Assembly: GCF_001642955.1 (NCBI RefSeq)
Contig: NZ_LWSK01000005.1
Location: 56,416 to 120,415, forward strand
DNA: 64,000 nucleotides
Direction: 5' to 3'
Origin: Rubripirellula obstinata
Lineage (GTDB): Bacteria > Planctomycetota > Planctomycetia > Pirellulales > Pirellulaceae
Part shown: positions 34,513 to 42,857 of the stretch, one piece after another
Layout: every line of letters begins with the position of its first letter
Position numbering within the stretch: position 1 is the first letter of the stretch
Translations under genes and position numbers: made by a program
Notes under the pieces: model-generated
The model's input: only the letters and a program-made list of their open reading frames with translations
Database searches by the model: none
Told to the model about the DNA's origin: nothing

Positions 34513-37128
34513 TCACTTTCCTAACCGCCAGTTATCGGCATTTTGATAAAGCGAAACAATGTCGCTGCCGACTCCGATCAATTCACGCCGATACGCATAG
34601 GAATCAACCATTTGCCACAGCGGAAGAATCGGAAGTTCGTGATGGGCGATAAAGTGCAAGCCAACCAGTCCATCACGGACCTCTCGCCAATTACGAGCTT
34701 CTTCGATCCGTCGCAAACCGAGCCCAACCAATTGATCCGAACTCTTTGCCAAACCCTCGGGGCCGAGGACTCGCCGGGCGTCAATGACCGGTTCCCAAAC
34801 AGCCGCGGACACGTAAACGATGTCGGCGATGTCTTCGTCGTCGTCAGGGAATGTTTGACCGACGGGTAATTCCACTAACTCAATTTTCAGACCCAGCAAT
34901 TCCCATTGGCTGCTGATCGCTTCGCAGGCAACACGCGATAGATTGTCGGCGGGATAGGCCAGACGAATCGGCAATAGCTCCGGCAGTTTCTCTTTCTTTC
35001 GCGCCGCCAAGGTCTTCATCTGGCTTTCGTTCATTGCAATCAGAAGCTTTGCCAACGGCGGTTCATAGCTTCGCGGCAACAATTCTTGATCATAGGCGTA
35101 TCCCAGCGGATCGTTCAGTTCGATGCCCGCGGGGAAAGGGCCCGACAAGACGCGGCAGCCTTCGGATTCCAAACCTTCGAGCAACTCGCCCGCCAAAATG
35201 TCCTCTCGATTAATTCCATAGACCAACGCCCGCCGGAACGTCCGTTCGGCCAAGTAGGCATGGTCGCTGCACGGCACCAGCATGTGAACGGTCGGCAACG
35301 GATAGTTGACAACGCGAATGTTCTTGCTTTTGGATAAACGCACCGCGTCGGCTGGAAACAACTGGTCCAACACATCCACCTCGCCCTGCAACAAAGCCGA
35401 AACCCCATCGCTGCCCGAACTCAAACGCTTCTCAACGATTTCGCGTGGTTGATCAGGAGTCCGCGGTTCGCCCGCAAGCGTGTAGCGAATCAGCTTGGCA
35501 TCGTCCTCGATTTTTTCGCGGACATAGTCGCCCGTTGGTGAACCCGGCTTGCCGCCGAACCAACTTCCATCGACGGGAACTTGTAGCAAGCAGGTCGGCA
35601 AGACGTGCGGTCGGTTTAGCTTGAACGAAACTTGTTGGGGACCATCCAAACCAATCGACTTAACCGCCGATGCCCATGGCGAAAAGTAAGACGGACTTGT
35701 TGGCCTGGCACGATCACTGATCACGTCCGCCAAATAGAAACCGCGAATGCGATTAAGCGGTGGTTCCAATTTCCCAGGATTGATCAGAAGATCAAACTCC
35801 ATTCGATCGGGACTCATTTCGGCTTCACCAAAGATAAAGTCGTATTCACCGCCTTCGGGGCCTGCGCCTTGAATTTCAAATAGCGTGCGATAGATCAAAC
35901 GACCTGCACGCCGGGCCGCCCAATTATCGATACGCGTTGGTTCCAGTTCGGTTGCCGACTGCAACACACCCACATTGACCATCGGATAGCGACGATGGAT
36001 TTCACGAAACAATTGCTGGCCGCCTTCCAGCGTCGGATCCACATAGATGCTTTCGAGTGCCAGTTGGCGAGCTTCGCGATACCGTTCTTCTTTCATCGCC
36101 GCGATGGCAGCCTTCTGCTTGGCGGTCGCCATTTCGCGGAATTTGGCTTTCCATTTTTTAACCGCAGGCAACCGATCGTTTTGGTAATCCGTTGCCAAAC
36201 GTCCTAGCAATTGTTGCCCCAGATCTAGCTTTCCATCGGTCACCAAGCTAGCCATGTACCGATCCGCGATACCTGACATGGCCCTGATGACGTTGGATCT
36301 TTGGAACTCAGGCGCGTAGCTTCGCAGTTCTTCCAGCATCGCAAGTGTTGGTCCAAGCTCACCTCGTTTTGCCCTAGCGATTGCGTCTCGCCAAAGAAAA
36401 TCGGTTCGCAGACTGCGGAGTCCTTTGCGGTTCGGAAAATCTCGGATCAAAATGGATAGAAAGGGATAGGCACCAACAAAGTCACCCTTTGCAATCCGCT
36501 CGTCAGTTTCCCTTTCCAGACGTTCTTCCCACAGATCAATCCGGTCGATGTCTTTCCACTTGGCAACGAAGTCGATGTCCTCATAGCCGAGCACTTTCAG
36601 CCGCAAAGATTTTTCTGGGTTACTTGGAGGCGTTCGACCTGGAAAGTCCAACAGTTGTACCTTGGCCCATCCACCGCCAGCTTTATCGGTGAAGAAAACG
36701 ATGTCGTGCGCTTCTTCTTGCAACAATTCCAAACCGGGATCTTGCGGTTTGCCCGACTCGGCAAACGGCATCATGTCGGCGGATGCGGAATGGGTAAATA
36801 AAGTGAACAGCAAGCATGCGATCAAAACGGCGGTGTTGTATTTGCCTCTACTTGGAGTGGTGGATCTTGTGAAAGATCCTGAGGCGTTCGGATCTTTGAC
36901 AAGATCCACTACCGCAAACCTGTTACGACCAATCTCTCCACACAAAGAGTTCATGCAGTTGTCCACCTCCACCGCGCAGCGGGTGAGGTCGGACGTTTCA
37001 GCGGTCGGGAAGGGGGCACGTCGCTGTAACCCTCTCCCTCGCTTTGGCTCGACCTCTCCCGCAAGCGGGAGAGGTGCGTCGTAGTCTATTAAGTCGTTGG
37101 TCATTCGCATCGTTGCAATGGTTTTCAT
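34513..37128 (-). CDS. Exported solute-binding-protein-like (SBP_bac_5) protein with repeat-disrupted N-terminus
   Basis: Up to ~871 residues. The C-terminal two thirds look like a peptide-binding ABC receptor (EGEYDFIFGEAEMS, the FRRALVYGINREDILAGELLEG segment, IRLAYPADNLSRVACEAISSQW), and residues after the signal form a helical TPR-like domain. No ABC transporter genes are nearby. The signal peptide, KYNTAVLIACLLFTLFTHSASA, lies about 100 codons inside the frame. Everything before it is encoded by two interspersed palindromes (DAPLPLAGEVEPKRGRG and VVDLVKDP..TRSTTP), so the true start is uncertain. Candidates are ATG 37128, a GTG inside the repeat, or TTG 36825. It follows the propeller gene at once and overlaps the lipoprotein gene signals. 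Confidence 0.8.
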   Translation of the reverse strand: MKTIATMRMTNDLIDYDAPLPLAGEVEPKRGRGLQRRAPFPTAETSDLTRCAVEVDNCMNSLCGEIGRNRFAVVDLVKDPNASGSFTRSTTPSRGKYNTAVLIACLLFTLFTHSASADMMPFAESGKPQDPGLELLQEEAHDIVFFTDKAGGGWAKVQLLDFPGRTPPSNPEKSLRLKVLGYEDIDFVAKWKDIDRIDLWEERLERETDERIAKGDFVGAYPFLSILIRDFPNRKGLRSLRTDFLWRDAIARAKRGELGPTLAMLEELRSYAPEFQRSNVIRAMSGIADRYMASLVTDGKLDLGQQLLGRLATDYQNDRLPAVKKWKAKFREMATAKQKAAIAAMKEERYREARQLALESIYVDPTLEGGQQLFREIHRRYPMVNVGVLQSATELEPTRIDNWAARRAGRLIYRTLFEIQGAGPEGGEYDFIFGEAEMSPDRMEFDLLINPGKLEPPLNRIRGFYLADVISDRARPTSPSYFSPWASAVKSIGLDGPQQVSFKLNRPHVLPTCLLQVPVDGSWFGGKPGSPTGDYVREKIEDDAKLIRYTLAGEPRTPDQPREIVEKRLSSGSDGVSALLQGEVDVLDQLFPADAVRLSKSKNIRVVNYPLPTVHMLVPCSDHAYLAERTFRRALVYGINREDILAGELLEGLESEGCRVLSGPFPAGIELNDPLGYAYDQELLPRSYEPPLAKLLIAMNESQMKTLAARKKEKLPELLPIRLAYPADNLSRVACEAISSQWELLGLKIELVELPVGQTFPDDDEDIADIVYVSAAVWEPVIDARRVLGPEGLAKSSDQLVGLGLRRIEEARNWREVRDGLVGLHFIAHHELPILPLWQMVDSYAYRRELIGVGSDIVSLYQNADNWRLGK
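36857..36912. repeat. Interspersed palindrome (gtrgtggatcttg) inside a coding N-terminus
   Basis: A 23-base left arm GTGGTGGATCTTGTGAAAGATCC matched to its complement with two mismatches over ten bases; here described by its key words GTGGATCTTG and CAAGATCCAC. The same element, with perfect arms, occurs near 40518. It lies in the open frame of the solute-binding-like gene just upstream of the signal peptide. Confidence 0.8.
37051..37074. repeat. Short perfect hairpin in N-terminal extension
   Basis: ACCTCTCCCG and CGGGAGAGGT form a 10-bp stem with a CAAG loop, preceded by a CCTCTCCCTCGC stretch. Translated on the minus strand it gives the LPLAGEV phrase often produced by interspersed palindromes. 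It sits between the propeller gene and the signal peptide of the solute-binding-like gene. Confidence 0.7.
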
Positions 37129-37132
37129 AGAC

Positions 37133-40100
37133 TCAATTGCCAGGCGTTTGATTGACATAGATCACGCCTTCGGTGCCGGGAATCAACAGCAACTTGCCTG
37201 ATTTGCTGGCGGACATGGGGGTTGCTGAAATCGGTTGCCCCAGGTCATCCTGCCCTAGAATCGAACCTGAACTTGGGTCAATGGTTACGAACCAGCCGGG
37301 GGCTCCTGCTAAGACCCAGTCGTCTCCAACTTTCAACAGTTCACCCGATGGCTTGCCCGGTGGCAGTTCCAGCGAAAACGCTTCTTTGCCATCGCTCTTG
37401 AACGCACGCAAATAACCATCGTCGGTTTGCACACAGGCAAACCCATCCATTGCAACGGGGCCCCAAGTGATTCGTCCAGTCAACAGGGTTTGGAACGATT
37501 GGTCCAGCGATGTCAGGTCATGGCCGACAATGAAATCGGCTGCGGGCCCCGCCATCGTGGCAACGTACGTGTTATTGATGGCAACCGCCGGACCCAAGAA
37601 TGCTTTTTCAAGATCCTTTGACGCCAACTCGCGAATCTGTTCGGCAACTCGCAATCGGTAAATCTTTTTTCGATCATCAGCAACCACCACCTGATCTGGA
37701 TCATCGGGCAACACGACCGGCGTTGTCCAATTCACAATCCCGACCGGATCGCTGGCGGGTTGGAAAGGAGTGGACTTCACCGCGCCGGTTTGCCAATTGA
37801 TCAAGACAGCTCGGCCGCTGGTTAATGGCAAGAACAAACCACCGCCACTGAACACCATTCCGCCACTGGGACGCCCGGCTGTCAAACGCATGGGAATTTG
37901 CCGCAGTTTTTCTTTGCTGCGATTTGGGTCGTAAACCAGAACGGTTTCGCCGCCACCTTCATCCAAAAACGCCAGACGCCCTTTTTCCATTTCCACTGCA
38001 TTAACAAAACGCGCCGCGACGTTTCGGCTGCCCGCATTTTCTATCGGGCCTTTGGTCGAACCACTGGCGATTGCGTCGCGATCAAGTTCATAGAGTGCGG
38101 CTTGGTTGGTGATGGCGTGAACCGCACCCTCGGCTGGCCGAATCGAAGCGACGGGGACACCAACATCGGTTTTCCAAATCTCCTCTCCTGTTTTTGGGAC
38201 CGCCGCGGTGACGCGGATCGCCGACGTGCCGCGAAGCACCCGAGCGTAGACCAGCGCATCGTCACTGATGAACGGTTTGCCAATGCATTGATCGAGTTCA
38301 TGCAGGCTCCAATCGCGAATCACTTGGCCGACATGAATTTGCAGCTCGTAGCGACCGACGCGAGTCCCAGTGATCCACATGGCACTGCCGCCAACGGCCA
38401 TCTGTGTCGCGGTGGGTTGATCGTAAAACGGTGGCAAGGAAGCAACCACGCTGACCTGTTCACCCTCGGCTGAAATTTCAATGTCCAACACTTTGACTTC
38501 GCCCAAATCCGTCAACACGATCAGGCGTCGTCCTTGAATAACAGGTTGCACGCGAACGTTTCCGGCCAGCCGAATTGGGTCTTGTGCTACGCGAAGGTTT
38601 TCACCTTTTTCATCGACTCGCAAGATATGAATGTTGGCAAAATCGGTCCCGGTGTTCTCAATCACAAACACGTGACCAAAAAGCGGAATTGGGGGAACCG
38701 AAACGGTGCCCTCGGCGTGTTCAATGTAAAAGCTTTCAATCGACGAACCGTCACGTGCGTTGATCAGATACAAATTGCTGTGGTTGCCGGGTAGATAGAG
38801 TCGTTGTTTCCTGGCATCGACGCCGGGTGCCGTTTCTAATCCCTGGGGAAACTGGGTGGCCCATTTGGCTTCGCCAGAATCAGAATCCATCGACAGCAAA
38901 CGGCCTGCTTTCGTTGTGACATAGATATCGTTTCTCGCTGCAACCGGTTCGTTGAACGGTTCGGCGATCTGGCTTCGCCACACAACGTCGCCGCTATTGG
39001 CATCACAACGCAGGACTTCCAGGGCTTGTGAATCGTTCAGCAAGACGCCCTGTCCACCGTCAAGCCGAATGGGATCGAGATTTTTGGCGAACCCGACAAA
39101 CTTCCGCCACTTCATCGCGCCATCGAGTCCATCAAATGCCATGATCGATCCGCCGGCACGAACGTAAAGCGTTTCGCCTCGCAAATCAGGGGCGGAACGT
39201 CCCGACAAAGATGTCAGAACGATGGACTTCATCGCAGCAGATTCTGCCGCTGATGTTTGAGTCTTGGGCAACTTGGCCGAGGGGGCCACCAACGTCCGTT
39301 GAATATCGCAGGCCTCTCGAATCAGTTTTTCTAAACGCTCGTTGTCTTGCAATTCCGGAAAGTCCCGAAGCAATTCTTTGCGAGTGTCATACGCTTGCTT
39401 GGTCTCTTTCTTTTCGAGCGATTCTTTCATTGCTGCTTCGGCTGCATCAAGACGCCGGTTGCGACTGATGTCACGCTTGACTCGTTCGCGTGCTTCTTCG
39501 ACGCCTTTGATCTGACCCGCTAACGTGACGCGCATCGTGCCAGGCATGTAAAGCGGATCATCCATTAGCAACCGGTGTTCATCCAGCTTGGCAAGCAACG
39601 CTTCCTTCTCGCTCGTCTCGTCGGCCTTCCCCGCGGCCTTGGCAAGATTGGAGGCGATATCAACCAACAGAGCCGCCAGATTACCGCGTTCTTGGTTCAT
39701 GCCCTTTTCGTTGGCGATCCTTGGCAGCTCGGCTTTCGCCAAATCAACCGCCTGACCAGGCTCTTGCTTGAATGCCGCCGCCTTATACAGCTTTGTCATC
39801 ACATAACGGACTCTTGCGATCGAAGAATACTCATCGTCTTGACCGAACTCTTCCAGGAAATTGGCATAGCTATCCTGAGCCGCCTGGTAGTTCTGTTGAT
39901 CGTAAGCATCGTTGGCATTACCAATGAATGCATCGGAGGTTTCTTTATTGAGCCACCAATAAAGACCAAAACCAGTGAACAGCAACAATGCGATGATCGA
40001 CAGATAACCGTAGATCTTGAACGAATCCCAAACAGACTTGTTTGGCGGCGGTTTTTTGCGGCTTGATTTTGGTCGATTGGGCGTCGGACGCGGGCTGTCG

Positions 40101-40450
40101 GATTCAGCAGGAGCAGCTTCCGCGGCGACCGCTGTCACAGGCATTGCTTCGACTTCCATCGGCTCGGCTTCAGCAACTTCGACCACTTCTGCTACGTCAT
40201 CGTCGATGCCGGCGATCAGATCGACTTCCTCGGCTGGTTCGGGATCAGCGTATTGGTCGCTGCGTAATTCACCGATCAACTTTGATGCTTGAAACGAAGT
40301 CAACTGACCATTATCGACCAACAATTTGGCGACGGCTTCGGGCGTCACCCGCGAACCGCCTTGATCGAGTTGTTGGCGAAGGGCTTCGATGATGTCTTGG
40401 TCAAGAAGTCCAAGTCGCTCGATACGATTGATAAGGTCTTTGGCGAGCAT
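37133..40450 (-). CDS. Membrane-anchored PQQ-like beta-propeller protein
   Basis: 1,105 residues. Residues ~40-62 (VAKLLVDNGQLTSFQASKLI) form a small helical domain also found ahead of the kinase domain encoded at 50209-51852. An acidic Ala/Val/Glu linker, a basic Pro/Lys patch and one membrane helix (147-167, YGYLSIIALLLFTGFGLYWWL) follow. Next comes a helical TPR-like region. From about residue 420 there is a WD/PQQ-like propeller with repeated blades (e.g. LYVRAGGSIMAFDGLDGAMKWRKF, DIYVTTKAGRLLSMDSDSGEAKW). Topology puts the propeller outside the cytoplasm. It may be a scaffold or receptor working with the adjacent ExbB/ExbD motor, by inference. The stop is five bases before the start of the next gene. 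Confidence 0.9.
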   Translation of the reverse strand: MLAKDLINRIERLGLLDQDIIEALRQQLDQGGSRVTPEAVAKLLVDNGQLTSFQASKLIGELRSDQYADPEPAEEVDLIAGIDDDVAEVVEVAEAEPMEVEAMPVTAVAAEAAPAESDSPRPTPNRPKSSRKKPPPNKSVWDSFKIYGYLSIIALLLFTGFGLYWWLNKETSDAFIGNANDAYDQQNYQAAQDSYANFLEEFGQDDEYSSIARVRYVMTKLYKAAAFKQEPGQAVDLAKAELPRIANEKGMNQERGNLAALLVDIASNLAKAAGKADETSEKEALLAKLDEHRLLMDDPLYMPGTMRVTLAGQIKGVEEARERVKRDISRNRRLDAAEAAMKESLEKKETKQAYDTRKELLRDFPELQDNERLEKLIREACDIQRTLVAPSAKLPKTQTSAAESAAMKSIVLTSLSGRSAPDLRGETLYVRAGGSIMAFDGLDGAMKWRKFVGFAKNLDPIRLDGGQGVLLNDSQALEVLRCDANSGDVVWRSQIAEPFNEPVAARNDIYVTTKAGRLLSMDSDSGEAKWATQFPQGLETAPGVDARKQRLYLPGNHSNLYLINARDGSSIESFYIEHAEGTVSVPPIPLFGHVFVIENTGTDFANIHILRVDEKGENLRVAQDPIRLAGNVRVQPVIQGRRLIVLTDLGEVKVLDIEISAEGEQVSVVASLPPFYDQPTATQMAVGGSAMWITGTRVGRYELQIHVGQVIRDWSLHELDQCIGKPFISDDALVYARVLRGTSAIRVTAAVPKTGEEIWKTDVGVPVASIRPAEGAVHAITNQAALYELDRDAIASGSTKGPIENAGSRNVAARFVNAVEMEKGRLAFLDEGGGETVLVYDPNRSKEKLRQIPMRLTAGRPSGGMVFSGGGLFLPLTSGRAVLINWQTGAVKSTPFQPASDPVGIVNWTTPVVLPDDPDQVVVADDRKKIYRLRVAEQIRELASKDLEKAFLGPAVAINNTYVATMAGPAADFIVGHDLTSLDQSFQTLLTGRITWGPVAMDGFACVQTDDGYLRAFKSDGKEAFSLELPPGKPSGELLKVGDDWVLAGAPGWFVTIDPSSGSILGQDDLGQPISATPMSASKSGKLLLIPGTEGVIYVNQTPGN

Positions 40451-40517
40451 GCGGGAGAAGGTATTAGGTGTTAGGGTTTAGGTGTTGGGTGTTAGGAACG
40501 ACAGATTTGATATTGGC

Positions 40518-40573
40518 GTAGTGGATCTTGTTAAAGATCCTGCCGGGAATGGATCTTTAACAAGATCCACTAC
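40518..40573. repeat. Interspersed palindrome, 23-bp perfect arms
   Basis: Arms beginning GTAGTGGATCTTGTTAAAG pair exactly around a ten-base spacer. This is a second copy of the element inside the coding region near 36857. It lies in the gap between the propeller gene and the zinc-ribbon ExbD gene. Confidence 0.85.
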
Positions 40574-40620
40574 GATTGCGTTCGTTGTTCATTCGTCGTT
40601 CCTTAGCTATCGATTGTTCA

Positions 40621-40704
40621 TCAAAGTCTTCGCTGAGTTTCTAATCAAAGTCTTCGCTGAGTTTTTAATCAAAGTCTTCGCTGAGTTTCTAATCAAAGTC
40701 TTCG
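40621..40704. repeat. 24-bp tandem repeat covering the ExbD stop codon
   Basis: Three full 24-base units and a partial fourth. On the coding (minus) strand each unit contains GAAGACTTTGAT followed by TAG or TAA and AAACTCAGC. The gene therefore ends EDFD-stop and the same end is repeated downstream, each time with an in-frame stop. Confidence 0.9.
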
Positions 40705-41459
40705 ACTTGGGTGACTTCCAGTTCAGAGAACCCGGCGATGGTTCCGGCATCCATCGCATCGACGAGCGCTCGAAGCTTTGCCATTTCGTGAACCTTGATT
40801 GCCAACCGCATGCCGTCTTTGTTTCCTGCGACGGCTTCACGCAGCGCTGAAATCAGATTTTGCTTTCCAGGGGTTTCGCGTTCCCAATCAGGAGCCATCA
40901 CCAAGAAAGAACCATATTCATCGACTTCCAATTCAACCATGTCCAAGTCGTCGGTCTGATCCGGATCCACATTGGTACTGGGGGCCTCGGTTTGCTGACG
41001 AGGCATGTTGATTGATTTTTGCAGGCTGAACGCGGCGGTCACCATAAAGAAGATCAACAACAGGAACGTGACATCAACCATCGGCGTCATGTCCATTTCT
41101 TCTTCGGGCCGATTGCCACGTGCAAGCACGGGCCCATCGTCGTCATCATCGTCGTCGCCATGCAGCATCGGCGACACGTCGTGCATCGGATGACCGTCTT
41201 CGCCGGCTGAATCGAGCTTGGTTACGGCGACACTGGCCGGAACGACTGGCTGTATCGATACAGGTGCAGGCGGATCGACCGCTTCGCTGGCTTGCTGGAC
41301 GGATTCCTGAACTGATTCCTGAACGGATTCCTGGACAGATTCCTGCACTGGCACATCGACCGAAGCGTCACAGGCGGGACAGCGTACACTGCGTCCTGCC
41401 AACCGATCATTGACATGATGGTTTTCACCGCACTCCGGACAGCTAACATTGATTGACAC
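40689..41459 (-). CDS. ExbD/TolR-type proton-motor subunit with N-terminal zinc ribbon
   Basis: 256 residues. Residues 1-36 form a zinc-ribbon-like module (CPECGENHHVNDRLAGRSVRCPAC), common at the N-termini of planctomycete proteins. A fourfold VQES repeat and a seven-Asp run follow. The ExbD core begins EEEMDMTPMVDVTFLLLIFFMVTAAF, with the membrane aspartate (PMVD) that carries protons, and continues to a periplasmic domain. With the ExbB-like protein encoded upstream it should use proton-motive force to energise an outer envelope process. The gene lies between the second exbD-like gene and the propeller gene. Confidence 0.9.
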   Translation of the reverse strand: MSINVSCPECGENHHVNDRLAGRSVRCPACDASVDVPVQESVQESVQESVQESVQQASEAVDPPAPVSIQPVVPASVAVTKLDSAGEDGHPMHDVSPMLHGDDDDDDDGPVLARGNRPEEEMDMTPMVDVTFLLLIFFMVTAAFSLQKSINMPRQQTEAPSTNVDPDQTDDLDMVELEVDEYGSFLVMAPDWERETPGKQNLISALREAVAGNKDGMRLAIKVHEMAKLRALVDAMDAGTIAGFSELEVTQVEDFD

Positions 41460-41468
41460 AGGCGTTTC

Positions 41469-41948
41469 TTAATTCTCTTTAACGGCGATGTAAGTAGACT
41501 CCAAATCGTCAAACGCATCGCCAATGATCTTTTGAACTCGTGTCACTTCACCGACCCGCACGTTCGAGTCGCCATACAGCATCACATGTTCCTTGGGGAC
41601 ACCGTCCGCCTTCTCCAGTTCAGCGGTGATGTACTCGATGATCTCGCCGGACTGAAGGTCTTCGTCGCGACTAAATTCGGATCCGTCGAGTCGCTTTAGC
41701 ACAACTTTGTCGTCGCCAATCGGATCGATAAAGATGACAGCCGATTTCTTGGCTGACACCGCCAATCCATTTTCTGCTTCTGGAATGGTTCCGATTTTGG
41801 TTGGGTCCATCGTTGAACAAACCACAAAGAAGATCAGCAACAAAAAAGTGATGTCGATCATCGGAGTGATGTCCATCTCTTCGTCGATACGATCTTTCCG
41901 CGGCAGCACGAAATCTTCGTCGTCGTTATCGTCGTCCATTGTCTTCAT
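41469..41948 (-). CDS. ExbD/TolR-type proton-motor subunit
   Basis: 159 residues. A short acidic cytoplasmic start (DDDNDDEDF) precedes the signature EEMDITPMIDITFLLLIFFVVCS with the conserved aspartate, then a small periplasmic domain ending in LESTYIAVKEN. It is shorter than its neighbour and lacks the zinc ribbon, so the locus encodes two different ExbD subunits for one ExbB-like subunit. It lies nine bases upstream of the zinc-ribbon ExbD gene; likely co-transcribed. ATG at 41939 is an alternative start. Confidence 0.92.
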   Translation of the reverse strand: MKTMDDDNDDEDFVLPRKDRIDEEMDITPMIDITFLLLIFFVVCSTMDPTKIGTIPEAENGLAVSAKKSAVIFIDPIGDDKVVLKRLDGSEFSRDEDLQSGEIIEYITAELEKADGVPKEHVMLYGDSNVRVGEVTRVQKIIGDAFDDLESTYIAVKEN

Positions 41949-41985
41949 CCATTATCGTCGTCCATTGGTTTGAATCCCTTCGCTT

Positions 41986-42050
41986 ACGCGTCGGGTTTGC
42001 GAGCCGGGTTTACGCATCGGGTTTACGCGCCGGGTTTACGCGGCGGGTTT
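41986..42050. repeat. Five 13-bp tandem repeats between exbD and exbB genes
   Basis: Five consecutive 13-base units: ACGCGTCGGGTTT, GCGAGCCGGGTTT, ACGCATCGGGTTT, ACGCGCCGGGTTT, ACGCGGCGGGTTT. The constant core is CGGGTTT. They fill the 113-base gap between the ExbB and ExbD genes. The first unit belongs to a CGCTTACGCGTCGGGTT phrase like the arms of the palindrome near 1801-1827. Confidence 0.9.
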
Positions 42051-42061
42051 GCGTGGTTGGA

Positions 42062-42781
42062 TCAGCGGTTGGGTGTTTGGGCGACCACCGGTTCGCCCGC
42101 TTGCCCAGTCGTTGATGCCGCAGTCGATCCGGCCGAGCCAGCAGTACCGGTCGCGGACGAGAATTTCGCCAAGCCTTCGCGGAATGCCACCATCAAACGG
42201 GCCAAACCAGCACCGACCAGATCTTCCATCTTGGCGATGCGGATGTTGACGCTAGCGGTCAGGATCATCAGCGGGATGGCGATCGCCAAACCGCATGCTG
42301 TTGTTCGCAGTGCAATGTTAATATCGCTGGCCAGCAGCGATGGTTCGACGGATTCCGCAGTCGCCAACGTTTTAAACGCCCCCATCATCCCGAAAACCGT
42401 TCCAAAAAGCCCAATCATCGGGGCACTCTTGATCACGGTGCTCACCCAACTGAGTCGATATTCAATGTCGCTCATCACGTCGCGTTGAAAGCGGTCCATC
42501 ACGAATGCTCGAGATTTCTTGTACCCGAGTTCACGGTGCTTGCAAGCCATTTCCGCGATCTGCGGAATCGCTCGCGGATCGCCGTCACAGTACTCGACAA
42601 CTCCTTCAAAATCACCGGCCGCCAACATTTGTTCGACGTCGTCCATGAAGACATCTTGTTCTTCTTCGGACTTAAATCTTTTTTGCCCCACTCGCGTCCA
42701 AACGACGACGATGCAATAGAGGCCCCAAAGTGCGACCGCACCCAGGGCGAAGTAAGTGGAGTTAGAAATAATTTCAAACAT
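42062..42781 (-). CDS. MotA/TolQ/ExbB proton channel family protein
   Basis: 239 residues with three membrane helices: an N-terminal helix (YFALGAVALWGLYCIVVVW) and the conserved pair in SAPMIGLFGTVFGMMGAFKTL and ALRTTACGLAIAIPLMILTA, the core of the MotA_ExbB domain. A large cytoplasmic loop lies between the first and second helices. The Ala/Ser/Gly/Thr-rich C-terminal tail is probably disordered. It forms the proton channel with ExbD-type subunits encoded just downstream. It lies 76 bases after the stop of the 347-residue membrane protein gene in the same minus-strand cluster. Confidence 0.93.
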   Translation of the reverse strand: MFEIISNSTYFALGAVALWGLYCIVVVWTRVGQKRFKSEEEQDVFMDDVEQMLAAGDFEGVVEYCDGDPRAIPQIAEMACKHRELGYKKSRAFVMDRFQRDVMSDIEYRLSWVSTVIKSAPMIGLFGTVFGMMGAFKTLATAESVEPSLLASDINIALRTTACGLAIAIPLMILTASVNIRIAKMEDLVGAGLARLMVAFREGLAKFSSATGTAGSAGSTAASTTGQAGEPVVAQTPNR

Positions 42782-42857
42782 GGTTTACTGAATCGACTGT
42801 TGAACGCTGAGTGGAATGGAAGGGTTTGTAATTTGGTATCACTTGTTTCGGTAACGC

